Assembly: GCA_017628775.1 (NCBI GenBank) | Contig: JAGBYN010000036.1 | Location: 1-25,645, forward strand | Direction: 5' to 3' | Length of the DNA: 25,645 nucleotides | DNA from: Bacteroidaceae bacterium | GTDB taxonomy: Bacteria; Bacteroidota; Bacteroidia; Bacteroidales; Bacteroidaceae | Shown: positions 1 to 7,987 of the stretch, piece after piece | How positions within the stretch are numbered: the stretch's first letter is position 1 | Layout of the letters: each line of letters begins with the position of its first letter | Made by a program: the position numbers and the translations under genes | Notes under the pieces: model-generated | Seen by the model: only the letters and a program-made list of their open reading frames with translations | The model's database searches: none | Told to the model about the DNA's origin: nothing

Positions 1-9
1 GGATACCCC

Positions 10-82
10 CACCCAGGGTGCCGTTCCCTACGGTCACTTACCCTGGGCTAATAGCTGATGCCCCTTCAGGGCGTACCATTCG
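10..82. repeat. Decayed intergenic repeat module, copy 1
   Basis: No gene is visible in positions 1-300. This stretch contains CCCAGGGT (12-19) and its inverted partner ACCCTGGG (40-47). They are followed by CCCTGGGCT, a GCT word and a CCCTTCAGGGCG mini-palindrome. The order of words is repeated in a second, diverged copy at 144-200, so this is one unit of a degenerate tandem repeat. It resembles palindromic intergenic repeats common in Bacteroidota, but that resemblance is from memory and the family cannot be named. No open frame of useful length or RNA gene fold was recognised. Confidence 0.55.
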
Positions 83-143
83 GCTTTGTTCTTAAATGAC
101 GATAAAATACTCTGGATTTAACTCCTGATTCAGACTATTAATA

Positions 144-200
144 AACCCAGGGGCATTGCCCTGGGCTGGGTGCTTGTTGGCCCTTCAGACCGTGCCCTTC
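144..200. repeat. Decayed intergenic repeat module, copy 2
   Basis: Second copy of the module at 10-82. A compact hairpin with arms CCCAGGG (146-152) and CCCTGGG (159-165) is followed by the same series of words as copy 1: CCCTGGGCT, a GCT word, GCCCTTCAG, then CCNTTC. The hairpin loop here is 6 nt, against 20 nt in copy 1, so the copies differ by an internal indel and by scattered substitutions. It lies downstream of alaS and is probably outside its transcript. Confidence 0.5.
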
Positions 201-239
201 AATAAAATATACGCCTTAATACCATGACCACAGCAAACG

Positions 240-275
240 AATTGCCCCCAAAGTTCGAGGACTTTGGGGGCAATT
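240..275 (-). terminator. Stem-loop terminator after alaS
   Basis: A perfect 15-bp stem pairs AATTGCCCCCAAAGT (240-254) with its complement at 261-275 around a 6-nt loop. It begins 25 bp beyond the alaS stop codon. The U-tract on the minus strand is weak (AATTCGTTTG), so termination is inferred mainly from stem strength and position. Confidence 0.7.
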
Positions 276-300
276 ATATTCATATGATGCGTATTTCTGT

Positions 301-2925
301 TTACAAGGCTGCCAATTCAACCACCTTATTCACTGCAGCTTCAAGGCCTTGAACATCCTTACCACCGGCGGTTGCGAAGTGGGGTGCACCACCGCCGCCG
401 CCCTTGATGAGCTTAGCCGCTTCGCGAACGAGATTTCCGGCATGGAGTTGCTTTTCTTCAATCAAGTTCTTAGAAATCATCACCGTGAGCAAGGGTTTGC
501 CTTCATGGCTGCTACCAATAACACAAAGCATGTTCTGAGGAAGGATACCTGAGATTTGGAACGCAAGGTCCTTAACGGCGTCAGGAGTGATGCCTGTAGG
601 CATAACGCTCTTCACGAGCTTCACGCCATTGCAATCCGCAGCCGATTCAATAAGCTTATTACGGAGTTGCTGAACGCGTTCCTTCATTTGTGCTTCTACC
701 TGCTTGCGAAGTTCAGCATTTTCATCCAATGTCTTCTTCAAAGCAGCCACAACGTCCTTGGCATTGAGGAATTGCTTGATGCCTTCAAGCACATCTTCCT
801 GAGCATAAAGACTTTCTTCAGCTGCAGCGCCAGTAATAGCCTCAATGCGGCGCACACCTGCTGCTACACTGCTTTCCGACACGATGCGTACAAAACCAAT
901 GCAACCGGTGCTGCTGGCGTGGCAACCACCACAGAACTCAACGCTTTCGCCAAACTGAACCACACGAACACGATCGCCATACTTTTCACCAAAGAGCGCA
1001 ATAGCACCAAGCTTCTTTGCTTCTTCGATAGGCAGGTCGCGGTGGTCCTGCAAAGGAATATTTTGACGGATGCGGCGGTTCACGATGCGCTCTACCTGGC
1101 GCAATTCCTCAGCAGTAACCTTTTGGAAGTGTGAGAAGTCGAAACGCAAGTAACCGGGCGTTACCAACGAACCCTTTTGTTCAACGTGCGTGCCAAGCAC
1201 TTCGCGGAACGCTTGGTCGAGGAGGTGTGTTGCGGTGTGGTTGGCTTCGCAGGCACGACGTGCTTCCACATCTACACATGCCTGGAACTGAGCCTCAGGA
1301 TGCTGAGGGAGTTTCTTGGCGATGTGGATGGGTAAGTTATTTTCGCGCTTGGTATCTATAATTTCAATGGTTTCTGCATCATTTACAAGAACGCCCTTAT
1401 CGCCAACCTGACCACCCATTTCGGCATAGAATGGTGTTGTGTCGAGCACGAGTTCATAGAACTTTTGCTTCTTTTGTTCCACTTCACGGTAGCGCAAGAT
1501 GCGACATGCGTGTTCTGTTGTGTCCCAGCCTTTAAATACGGTTTCGCCTTCAGCAAGTACCACCCAGTCGCCTGTTTCCACTACTGCGGCATTACGTGCA
1601 CGTTGCTTTTGTTCTTCCATCTTCTCTGCAAACTTAGCTTCATCAACGGCGATGCCCTGTTCTGAACAAATAAGTTGAGTGAGATCGAGTGGGAAGCCAT
1701 AAGTATCGAAGAGCGTAAATGCCTTTTCGCCATCGAGTGTTGTGCTACCAGCCTTCTTCGTGTCAGCAATGAGCGATTCAAGAAGGTTGATACCCGTTGC
1801 AAGCGTGCGGAGGAAGCTTTCTTCTTCTTCTTTCATCACACGTGAGATAAGCATTTCCTGAGCCACGAGTTCGGGATAAGCCTGACCCATTTCTTCAACT
1901 AAAGTAGGGATGAGCTTGAACATAAAGGCTTCGCGCTGGCCAAGGAACGTGTAAGCATAGCGCACAGCACGGCGAAGGATGCGACGAATCACATAACCAG
2001 CCTTGGCATTTGAAGGCAACTGGCCATCGGCAATTGAGAATGAAATGGCACGAAGGTGGTCGGCAATAACGCGCATAGCCACGTCAACCTTTTCATCCTT
2101 GCCATATTCAAATCCTGAAAGCGAAGCAATCTTCTTGATGATGGGTTGGAACACATCGGTGTCGTAGTTTGACTGCACACCCTGCATGACCATACAAAGG
2201 CGTTCAAAGCCCATACCAGTGTCGATGACCTTTGCGGGGAGTCCTTCAAGCGAACCATCAGCCTTACGGTTGAATTGCATGAACACGAGGTTCCAGATTT
2301 CAATCACCTGAGGATTGTCCTTATTCACGAGCGATGCTCCAGGCACCTTTGCCTTTTCTTCTTCGCTACGGATGTCGATATGGATTTCAGAGCAAGGACC
2401 ACAAGGACCTGTATCGCCCATTTCCCAGAAATTATCCTTCTTATTGCCATTGATGATATGATCTGCAGGGAAGTATTGCGACCAAATCTCAGCAGCCTCA
2501 TCATCGCGTGTCAGACCATCATCGGCAGAACCTTCAAACACTGTTACATAAAGATTCTTGGGGTCAATGCCCAACGTCTTTACCAAATATTCATAGGCCC
2601 AAGTGATGGCTTCCTTCTTAAAGTAATCGCCAAAACTCCAGTTACCCAACATTTCAAACATGGTGTGGTGGTAGGTGTCGTGGCCCACTTCTTCCAAGTC
2701 ATTGTGCTTACCGCTCACGCGCAAACACTTTTGAGAATCGGCCTTACGGCGACACTTTGGTTCGCGGTTGCCCAAAATGATGTCCTTGAATTGGTTCATT
2801 CCGGCATTGGTAAACATAAGCGTTGGGTCGTCCTTAATAACCATAGGTGCAGAAGGCACGATGAGGTGACCTTGCTGCTCAAAGAATTTCTTATACGACT
2901 CGCGTATTTCTTTAGCTGTCATCAT
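301..2925 (-). CDS. alaS: Alanine--tRNA ligase
   Basis: This cytoplasmic class II aminoacyl-tRNA synthetase charges tRNA-Ala with alanine and edits mischarged serine or glycine. The 874 residues match the usual bacterial length (about 875). The N-terminal catalytic core begins with [15 protein letters not shown] and contains the class II stretch around [14 protein letters not shown]. The editing domain carries the zinc-binding set H563-x3-H567 (NHTATH) and C665-x3-H669 (CGGCH). The C-Ala domain ends in the glycine-rich [15 protein letters not shown] motif. No key residue is missing. Two adjacent ATG codons exist at the start and the first is used here; the second would shorten the protein by one residue. 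The gene follows the tyrosine kinase gene on the same strand but a stem-loop lies between them, so it is probably transcribed separately. No clear promoter was found. Confidence 0.98.
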   Translation of the reverse strand: MMTAKEIRESYKKFFEQQGHLIVPSAPMVIKDDPTLMFTNAGMNQFKDIILGNREPKCRRKADSQKCLRVSGKHNDLEEVGHDTYHHTMFEMLGNWSFGDYFKKEAITWAYEYLVKTLGIDPKNLYVTVFEGSADDGLTRDDEAAEIWSQYFPADHIINGNKKDNFWEMGDTGPCGPCSEIHIDIRSEEEKAKVPGASLVNKDNPQVIEIWNLVFMQFNRKADGSLEGLPAKVIDTGMGFERLCMVMQGVQSNYDTDVFQPIIKKIASLSGFEYGKDEKVDVAMRVIADHLRAISFSIADGQLPSNAKAGYVIRRILRRAVRYAYTFLGQREAFMFKLIPTLVEEMGQAYPELVAQEMLISRVMKEEEESFLRTLATGINLLESLIADTKKAGSTTLDGEKAFTLFDTYGFPLDLTQLICSEQGIAVDEAKFAEKMEEQKQRARNAAVVETGDWVVLAEGETVFKGWDTTEHACRILRYREVEQKKQKFYELVLDTTPFYAEMGGQVGDKGVLVNDAETIEIIDTKRENNLPIHIAKKLPQHPEAQFQACVDVEARRACEANHTATHLLDQAFREVLGTHVEQKGSLVTPGYLRFDFSHFQKVTAEELRQVERIVNRRIRQNIPLQDHRDLPIEEAKKLGAIALFGEKYGDRVRVVQFGESVEFCGGCHASSTGCIGFVRIVSESSVAAGVRRIEAITGAAAEESLYAQEDVLEGIKQFLNAKDVVAALKKTLDENAELRKQVEAQMKERVQQLRNKLIESAADCNGVKLVKSVMPTGITPDAVKDLAFQISGILPQNMLCVIGSSHEGKPLLTVMISKNLIEEKQLHAGNLVREAAKLIKGGGGGAPHFATAGGKDVQGLEAAVNKVVELAAL

Positions 2926-2989
2926 ATTTTGTTAATCTATTTTTATCTGAGTTCTTTTCAGGTGGGTTTATAATGATTCACCTTCATGC

Positions 2990-3033
2990 AAAGGCAGAGT
3001 CCATGTCGTATTTCTACAACACACTCTGCCTTT
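2990..3033 (-). terminator. Stem-loop between the tyrosine kinase gene and alaS
   Basis: AAAGGCAGAGT (2990-3000) pairs perfectly with ACTCTGCCTTT (3023-3033) across a 22-nt loop. It lies 27 bp after the kinase stop codon and 64 bp before the alaS start. Read on the minus strand it ends in CTGCCTTTGC, so the U-run is short. It probably terminates the kinase transcript. Confidence 0.6.
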
Positions 3034-3059
3034 ACTGAGGATTATTGATAGAATTAATC

Positions 3060-5546
3060 TTAATCGTTATTCTTTTTTCTTTTGAAAAGACCCTTCTTTT
3101 CTTCTTCTTCTTTCTTATGACCGTAGCCGTAACCATAGCCATATCCGTAGCCGTAACCATAACCATAGTCATAGCCGTAGCCGTGCTTTGCGTCTATATC
3201 ATTGAGCACAATACCGAGGTTGCGGAACTTGTTTTCACGACGCATTCTTTCGAGCAGAGGCACGAACGAACGTTCTTCAACGCCGATACGAAGCACAAAC
3301 AACGTCACGTCGGCCATACGGCTGATAATGCTGGCATCAGCCACAGCAAGGGCTGGCGTTGTATCGAGAATGATGTAGTCGTACTGCGACTTGGCTTCTT
3401 GAATCAATTCTTCAAAGCGTGTACCAAGCAACAATTCTGAAGGATTAGGAGGAATAGCGCCACCAGGCAAGAAGTCTAAGTCTTTGTGGATATTTTCCTT
3501 AATCACGAAATCAGAAAGACGCACATCTTCGCTTGACAAATAATGCGTCAACCCCTTTGATTGTTGAGGTGCGAGCAATCGGCTCAACGTACACTTACGA
3601 ATATCGGCGTCAATCAAAAGCACCTTTTTACCAGCCATAGACAACACCACTGCAAGGTTCTTAGAGGCGAACGACTTACCTTGGTTAGGAATACTTGATG
3701 AGAACATCAACACGCGCGCATTCGACTTCATAAAGTTAATGCTATAGCGCAAAATACGGAAGGCCTCAACAATAGGACGATTGGGCTTGAGGTCCGCAAT
3801 AGTTTGCGATTTCTCGTGGCCCACCCAGTGGGGCAATTCTGCAACGATAGGCGTTGACGTTAATTTCTCAACTTCCATGCGGTTCTTGAGCTTGGTGTCA
3901 AACAACTGAAGCACATAGAGAATTGCTGTAGGAATCAACACACCGAGCACCAAACTCATCAAAACAATCATATTTGTTCTTGGGCTTATTGGTGCACCTG
4001 TGCACATTGGATATTCCACCATGCGTACGTTAGCTTCGTTGATCGCTAATTGAAGTGCCACTTCTTCGCGTTTGTTGAGCAAGAAGGTGTAGAGCGCATT
4101 CTTCAACTCTTGCTGACGCTTAATATCGAGCGCTTCACGCTGCTTAGAAGGCAGATTTGAAACCTTCTTAGTCACGGTGCGTTCGTTCTTCTTAGCATCT
4201 TCAAGATGCATTTCTACGGCGCGCACATAACTTGACAAACCTGCCATAATCGTTGGGCGCAAAGCCTCCATACGGCGATCCAAGTCCTTCACGATAGGCG
4301 AATTCACACTGGCATTCTCTGCTTGGCGCATACGTTCAAGAACGAGCTTATTGTATTCATTAATCTGTGATGAAATAATGCTACCATCTGTTCCCAGACC
4401 ACTCAATACTGGAATGGTTTGGTCGTTCTTGGCATGTTCCTTCATGTAGTCGGTCAAGTACTTCGCTACAGACAACTGCGTTTCGAGGTCGAGCGTTGCT
4501 TGGCGCGCCATACTGGTTTCCTGAAGGAATCTTGAAGCATCTCCTTCAATGTTCACCAACTTATTCTCTTCCATGAAGCGCTCATAGCGTCCTTCTACAT
4601 TGCTCAAATCGCTTGCGATCAACTGAATACGGCGATCAATGAAATCGGCAGTACTTTGCGCAATTCGATTTTTGTAACCAACCACGTCGCGCTTATACGC
4701 CTGATAGATTTCAGTCAAGATATCGTTGGCACGTGCCACATTATTATCGCTGCATGAGAGCACCACCAATGAGCTTTTCTTATCATACTCAGCAATTGAA
4801 ACACTGGCACGGAATTTCTCAATAGCAGCATATCTTGAGATGCGTGTCACATACACAGAGACGGGTTCAAAGTCAGCCTTTTCGTCGTCTTCTTTGGGGA
4901 GGAAGTTGGCAATCGTTTCCTGCTTATTCAAGCAAATATCGCCAACGGGAGTAGCCAACACTTCGTTGAACTTACCCGCCCAAACACCTTCAATATCTGA
5001 AAATTCTCGGGCGCCATCGTAGAGTACGGACAATTCGCTCAACTCATAGTTAGCGTCATCCAAAATCTTAACTTCAAAAGAAACATTTTCAGGAACAGCA
5101 ACACCTAAGTTCGCCACAAATGGTGTGGCCTTATAGAGCGACACCTTATGTAAAGAACTGCTGACAGCATAGTCCACGTTCAAGCCCAATGTATCAATCA
5201 CATTCTGCATCAATCGATGAGAATTGAGCACAAACATTTCATTGGTCAGGTTATTGCCAGCACTAATACCATTCAATTCAAGCAAGGCATTCATTGAACC
5301 ACCAGCACGCGAACCAAAGCTCGCCATATCTGTAGGTTCGGCATTCTCAATCAACACCACCGCTTGACTCTTGTAAATAAGGGTGCTACGGCGCTTATAA
5401 ACCTCACCGAGAACAAGACAAACGACAACAGAAAGCGCATACCACTTCCAATTAGCCTTAAAGAAGTCCCAACACAACTTCAAAATATCAGCCAACGACA
5501 TTTCGTTCTCTTCTTCTGCATTGAAATTAAGATCTTTGTCTTCCAT
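3060..5546 (-). CDS. Polysaccharide co-polymerase / BY-family tyrosine autokinase (Wzc-like)
   Basis: This inner-membrane protein of 828 residues has the domain order of Wzc-type kinases that control chain length and export of capsule or exopolysaccharide. A Wzz-like region starts with a first membrane segment (about 36-50), followed by a long periplasmic coiled-coil portion and a second membrane segment (about 526-549). A cytoplasmic ATPase/kinase domain follows. P-loop NQGKS has K624; Walker A' LLIDADIRK has D646 and D648; Walker B YIILDTTPA has D728. The usual P-loop GEGKS is replaced by NQGKS. The C-terminus (789-809) is a run of ten tyrosines alternating almost strictly with glycine, followed by a lysine/glutamate tail; in this family a C-terminal Tyr cluster is the autophosphorylation site. 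No Wza, phosphatase or glycosyltransferase genes are adjacent, so the polysaccharide it serves is unknown. The gene is read from a promoter divergent to the asparaginase. Confidence 0.93.
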   Translation of the reverse strand: MEDKDLNFNAEEENEMSLADILKLCWDFFKANWKWYALSVVVCLVLGEVYKRRSTLIYKSQAVVLIENAEPTDMASFGSRAGGSMNALLELNGISAGNNLTNEMFVLNSHRLMQNVIDTLGLNVDYAVSSSLHKVSLYKATPFVANLGVAVPENVSFEVKILDDANYELSELSVLYDGAREFSDIEGVWAGKFNEVLATPVGDICLNKQETIANFLPKEDDEKADFEPVSVYVTRISRYAAIEKFRASVSIAEYDKKSSLVVLSCSDNNVARANDILTEIYQAYKRDVVGYKNRIAQSTADFIDRRIQLIASDLSNVEGRYERFMEENKLVNIEGDASRFLQETSMARQATLDLETQLSVAKYLTDYMKEHAKNDQTIPVLSGLGTDGSIISSQINEYNKLVLERMRQAENASVNSPIVKDLDRRMEALRPTIMAGLSSYVRAVEMHLEDAKKNERTVTKKVSNLPSKQREALDIKRQQELKNALYTFLLNKREEVALQLAINEANVRMVEYPMCTGAPISPRTNMIVLMSLVLGVLIPTAILYVLQLFDTKLKNRMEVEKLTSTPIVAELPHWVGHEKSQTIADLKPNRPIVEAFRILRYSINFMKSNARVLMFSSSIPNQGKSFASKNLAVVLSMAGKKVLLIDADIRKCTLSRLLAPQQSKGLTHYLSSEDVRLSDFVIKENIHKDLDFLPGGAIPPNPSELLLGTRFEELIQEAKSQYDYIILDTTPALAVADASIISRMADVTLFVLRIGVEERSFVPLLERMRRENKFRNLGIVLNDIDAKHGYGYDYGYGYGYGYGYGYGYGHKKEEEEKKGLFKRKKNND
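3120..3182 (-). repeat. In-frame Tyr-Gly dipeptide repeat in the kinase tail
   Basis: These 63 bp encode 21 residues in which Gly and Tyr alternate, with one Asp in place of a Gly. Tyr is written with both TAT and TAC, and Gly with GGC, GGT and GGA. The DNA is therefore an imperfect 6-bp repeat kept in frame, not a homogeneous microsatellite. Confidence 0.9.
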
Positions 5547-5635
5547 AAAAAATATTTGGCATTTATTATAATAATCGTATCACTTCAGCATGCCCGGCAC
5601 CAATAGTAAAAAAGCACGCCACGACATACCAAGGG

Positions 5636-5643
5636 CAAAGTTA
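5636..5643 (-). promoter_or_regulatory. Probable -7 box of the tyrosine kinase gene
   Basis: On the minus strand this is TAACTTTG, a full match to the Bacteroidota -7 consensus TAnnTTTG. It lies 90 bp before the kinase ATG, implying a leader of about 80-85 nt. No convincing TTTG lies at the expected -33 distance. An identical box faces the other way 75 bp to the right. Confidence 0.55.
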
Positions 5644-5718
5644 GCAAATAATCAAGGAATTATCATGAAAAATGATATGGTTATTTCAAAAAAAGTAACA
5701 TTTTCAAAAGATTATGGT

Positions 5719-5726
5719 TAACTTTG
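5719..5726 (+). promoter_or_regulatory. Probable -7 box of the asparaginase gene
   Basis: TAACTTTG matches the Bacteroidota -7 consensus and lies 18 bp before the asparaginase ATG, implying a very short leader of about 10-12 nt. The -33 element is only a T-rich run near 5701-5704. Identical to the opposing box at 5636-5643. Confidence 0.6.
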
Positions 5727-5744
5727 CGTACAAAACCTTGATTT

Positions 5745-6773
5745 ATGACGTCCATACTCATCATTTACACAGGCGGAACGATTGGCATGATTGAAAACCC
5801 GGAAACTGGAGCACTCGAAAACTTCGACATGCATCAGTTTCGCCAACACGTACCAGAATTAAAGCGATTTAACTTTAAAATAGACGCCGTCACGCTGAAA
5901 TCACCCATTGACTCTTCCGACATGGAACCGGCAAACTGGGTGGAGATTGTGCAAATGATCAGCGACAACTACGAGCCTTACGACGGCTTTGTCATTCTGC
6001 ATGGCACAGACACAATGTCGTACACCGCATCTGCACTCAGTTTCATGCTGGAAAATTTGGGGAAGCCGGTCATCATCACTGGTTCGCAGTTGCCCATTGG
6101 TAAACTCAGAACCGATGGCAAAGAAAACCTGCTGACTTCCATTGAAATTGCAGCGGCACGAAATGCAGCGGGCGAACCCATGGTTCCTGAAGTCTGTATT
6201 TTCTTCCAAAGTTCATTGATGCGTGGCAACCGAACCACCAAAATCAATGCTGAAGGGTTTAATGCTTTCCGTAGCAATAACTTCCCCATTCTGGCTAAGG
6301 CGGGCATACACATCAGATACGAAAGCCATTTGATACGCCGCCCAGACCCTAACCGCCCATTCACCCCACATTATCTTCTGGACAACAATGTCGTGTTCCT
6401 CACCCTCTTTCCAGGCATACGCAAGGAAATCATCGATATGGTGAGCCACATCAAGGGCCTTCGGGCTGTGATTCTCAAAACCTACGGAGCGGGTAATGCA
6501 CCGCAACGCCCTTGGTTGGTGGATAAACTAAAACAAATGATCGACCAAGGCATCATCGTGGTCAACATCACACAATGCTCTAAGGGACGCGTTGAGATGG
6601 GACTTTATGAAACGTCGTTGCAATTGATCGATTCTGGCGTTCTTAACGGATACGATGCCACGCCTGAGAGCATGGTCACCAAACTCATGTTCCTCCTGGG
6701 ACATGGTTACTCGCACGATGAAATCGTTAAGCGAATGAACGAAAGTTTATGCGGTGAAATCACGATCGACTAA
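5745..6773 (+). CDS. ansA: Type I (cytoplasmic) L-asparaginase
   Basis: This enzyme hydrolyses L-asparagine to aspartate and ammonia. The 342-residue length and lack of a signal peptide fit the cytoplasmic AnsA family. The catalytic set is intact: the N-terminal TGGTIGM motif with T12, the HGTDT motif at 86-90 with T88 and D89, and the lysine in RGNRTTK (K166). The substrate-loop words GSQLPIG and TYGAGNAP are also present. The ATG at 5745 lies just after a consensus -7 box, which supports this start. The acyltransferase gene follows after 40 bp on the same strand with no terminator between, so the two are probably co-transcribed, though no metabolic link is obvious. Glutaminase side activity cannot be judged from sequence. 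Confidence 0.95.
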   Translation: MTSILIIYTGGTIGMIENPETGALENFDMHQFRQHVPELKRFNFKIDAVTLKSPIDSSDMEPANWVEIVQMISDNYEPYDGFVILHGTDTMSYTASALSFMLENLGKPVIITGSQLPIGKLRTDGKENLLTSIEIAAARNAAGEPMVPEVCIFFQSSLMRGNRTTKINAEGFNAFRSNNFPILAKAGIHIRYESHLIRRPDPNRPFTPHYLLDNNVVFLTLFPGIRKEIIDMVSHIKGLRAVILKTYGAGNAPQRPWLVDKLKQMIDQGIIVVNITQCSKGRVEMGLYETSLQLIDSGVLNGYDATPESMVTKLMFLLGHGYSHDEIVKRMNESLCGEITID

Positions 6774-6813
6774 TTAATCTTCATTTACTGAACCCACTAA
6801 AAATAACAAAACC

Positions 6814-7686
6814 ATGAGAAAGCAACTCTTCCGTTTGTTTTCACGCCTCCCCTTTAGTGTTTTGTATGTCCTTTCTGACCTTATTTACGGCGTGCTTTAC
6901 TACATCGTTGGCTACAGAAAGAAGGTTGTGCGCATGAATCTGAAAAACTCCTTTCCAGAAAAGACTCATCAGGAACTGCGCCAAATAGAAAAAGGGTTTT
7001 ACCATTTCCTCTGCGACTATGGCGTTGAATCGCTTAAACTCCTCACCATAAGTCCGGAAGACATGAAAAAACATATGGTTTTTGAAAACACCGAAGCCAT
7101 TAATGATGCGCTGAACGACCATAACTTTGTTTTCGTGTATATCGGCCATTACTGCAACTGGGAGTGGATTTCTTCGCTACCCTTATGGACGAGGGAAGAT
7201 GCCACGTTGGGCGAGCTTTACCGTCCGCTTAAAAGTAAGGTGATGGACGAGCTCTTCATGGAATTGCGCCAGCATTTCAACGCCGAATGCATTAGCAAGT
7301 ATGATGCCTTGCGACACATCATGCGTTTTAAAGCAGAAAACAAAAAATGCGTCATTGGATTTGTGGCCGACCAAACGCCACACCCCGAAAACACGCACCT
7401 CTGGATGGATTTCCTTTCGCAGGACACGCCCATCTTCACGGGCACGGAACGTATCGGCAAGAAGGTGGATGCCGCGATATTCTTTGCGGACATTTACAGA
7501 GTGAAACGCGGATACTACCACTGCACATTCAAGGAAATCACACGCGATATCAAGCAATTCCCAGATTACCAAATCACAGAACGTTGTACGCAGGAATTGG
7601 AACAAATCATTCGACGCCAACCTGAATATTGGTTGTGGTCGCACAAACGTTGGAAACATAAAAGAAAAAAAGCACTTGCTGAATAA
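6814..7686 (+). CDS. LpxL/HtrB-family lysophospholipid (lipid A) acyltransferase
   Basis: This 290-residue protein belongs to the family that adds secondary acyl chains to lipid A at the inner face of the cytoplasmic membrane. An N-terminal hydrophobic segment (about 15-33, FSVLYVLSDLIYGVLYYIVGY) anchors it. The catalytic H(X4)E motif is visible as H112-YCNW-E117 in VYIGHYCNWEW. The family's YWLWSHKRWK signature occurs near the C-terminus. It lacks fusions or truncation. It lies 40 bp after the asparaginase gene and probably shares its transcript. Its final codons form the left arm of the terminator stem. The acyl donor and acceptor position cannot be assigned; a role in another acyl lipid, such as ornithine or glycine lipids, is a less likely alternative. 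Confidence 0.9.
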   Translation: MRKQLFRLFSRLPFSVLYVLSDLIYGVLYYIVGYRKKVVRMNLKNSFPEKTHQELRQIEKGFYHFLCDYGVESLKLLTISPEDMKKHMVFENTEAINDALNDHNFVFVYIGHYCNWEWISSLPLWTREDATLGELYRPLKSKVMDELFMELRQHFNAECISKYDALRHIMRFKAENKKCVIGFVADQTPHPENTHLWMDFLSQDTPIFTGTERIGKKVDAAIFFADIYRVKRGYYHCTFKEITRDIKQFPDYQITERCTQELEQIIRRQPEYWLWSHKRWKHKRKKALAE

Positions 7687-7703
7687 CCTCAGCAAGTGCT
7701 TTT
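7668..7703 (+). terminator. Strong intrinsic terminator overlapping the acyltransferase stop codon
   Basis: AAAAGCACTTGCTGA (7668-7682) pairs perfectly over 15 bp with TCAGCAAGTGCTTTT (7689-7703) around a 6-nt loop that contains the stop codon. The right arm runs into CTTTT. The left arm encodes the last residues KALAE. The opposite strand also ends in a T-rich run, so it may act in both directions and stop any gldN read-through. Confidence 0.85.
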
Positions 7704-7747
7704 CTTTTAATCTATGCGATTAACGTATTAAGCAATTCACCCTCTGA

Positions 7748-7917
7748 CTTCATCAATGCGTCACTCAGAACGCCACCAATTCTCGAATTCTCTAATTCTA
7801 GATTATTCATCTATCAATATGCACCGCGGAGCCTAATTATTCGCTAAGGCTCATCAAACCGCCTAGGCCATAAATCCAAGTGTTTTATTTTCTATAATTG
7901 GTGACGCATTGACGAAG
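7748..7917. repeat. 170-bp unit bounded by imperfect 18-bp inverted repeats
   Basis: The gap 7687-7987 holds no gene. Within it CTTCATCAATGCGTCACT (7748-7765) and GGTGACGCATTGACGAAG (7900-7917) are inverted copies matching at 16 of 18 positions. Weaker similarity (AATTG words) continues outside both arms. A second small inverted pair, GAGCCT (7829-7834) and AGGCTC (7847-7852), lies inside. No open frame is present. It could be a relic miniature element or a structured 3' region of the gldN transcript; which one is not decidable here. Confidence 0.5.
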
Positions 7918-7987
7918 TAAGGAAATTGGATTCAAGTTTTAGATTTTCTATAAATGGAGAATTCCAGATAAAAAAAACAATTCGCTC

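Noticed and set aside
556..1134. Plus-strand open frame of 192 codons
   Set aside because: Lies wholly inside alaS on the other strand, and its product shows no family pattern; a shadow frame.
2275..2973. Plus-strand open frame of 232 codons
   Set aside because: Antisense to the start of alaS; cysteine/histidine-rich translation without domain features.
2989..2996. Minus-strand TGCCTTTG as an alaS -7 box
   Set aside because: Only seven of eight positions fit and it coincides with the right arm of the terminator stem; no -33 element.
3120..3182. Microsatellite artefact in the kinase gene
   Set aside because: Synonymous codons alternate irregularly, so the Gly-Tyr pattern is held at protein level; the frame is intact on both sides.
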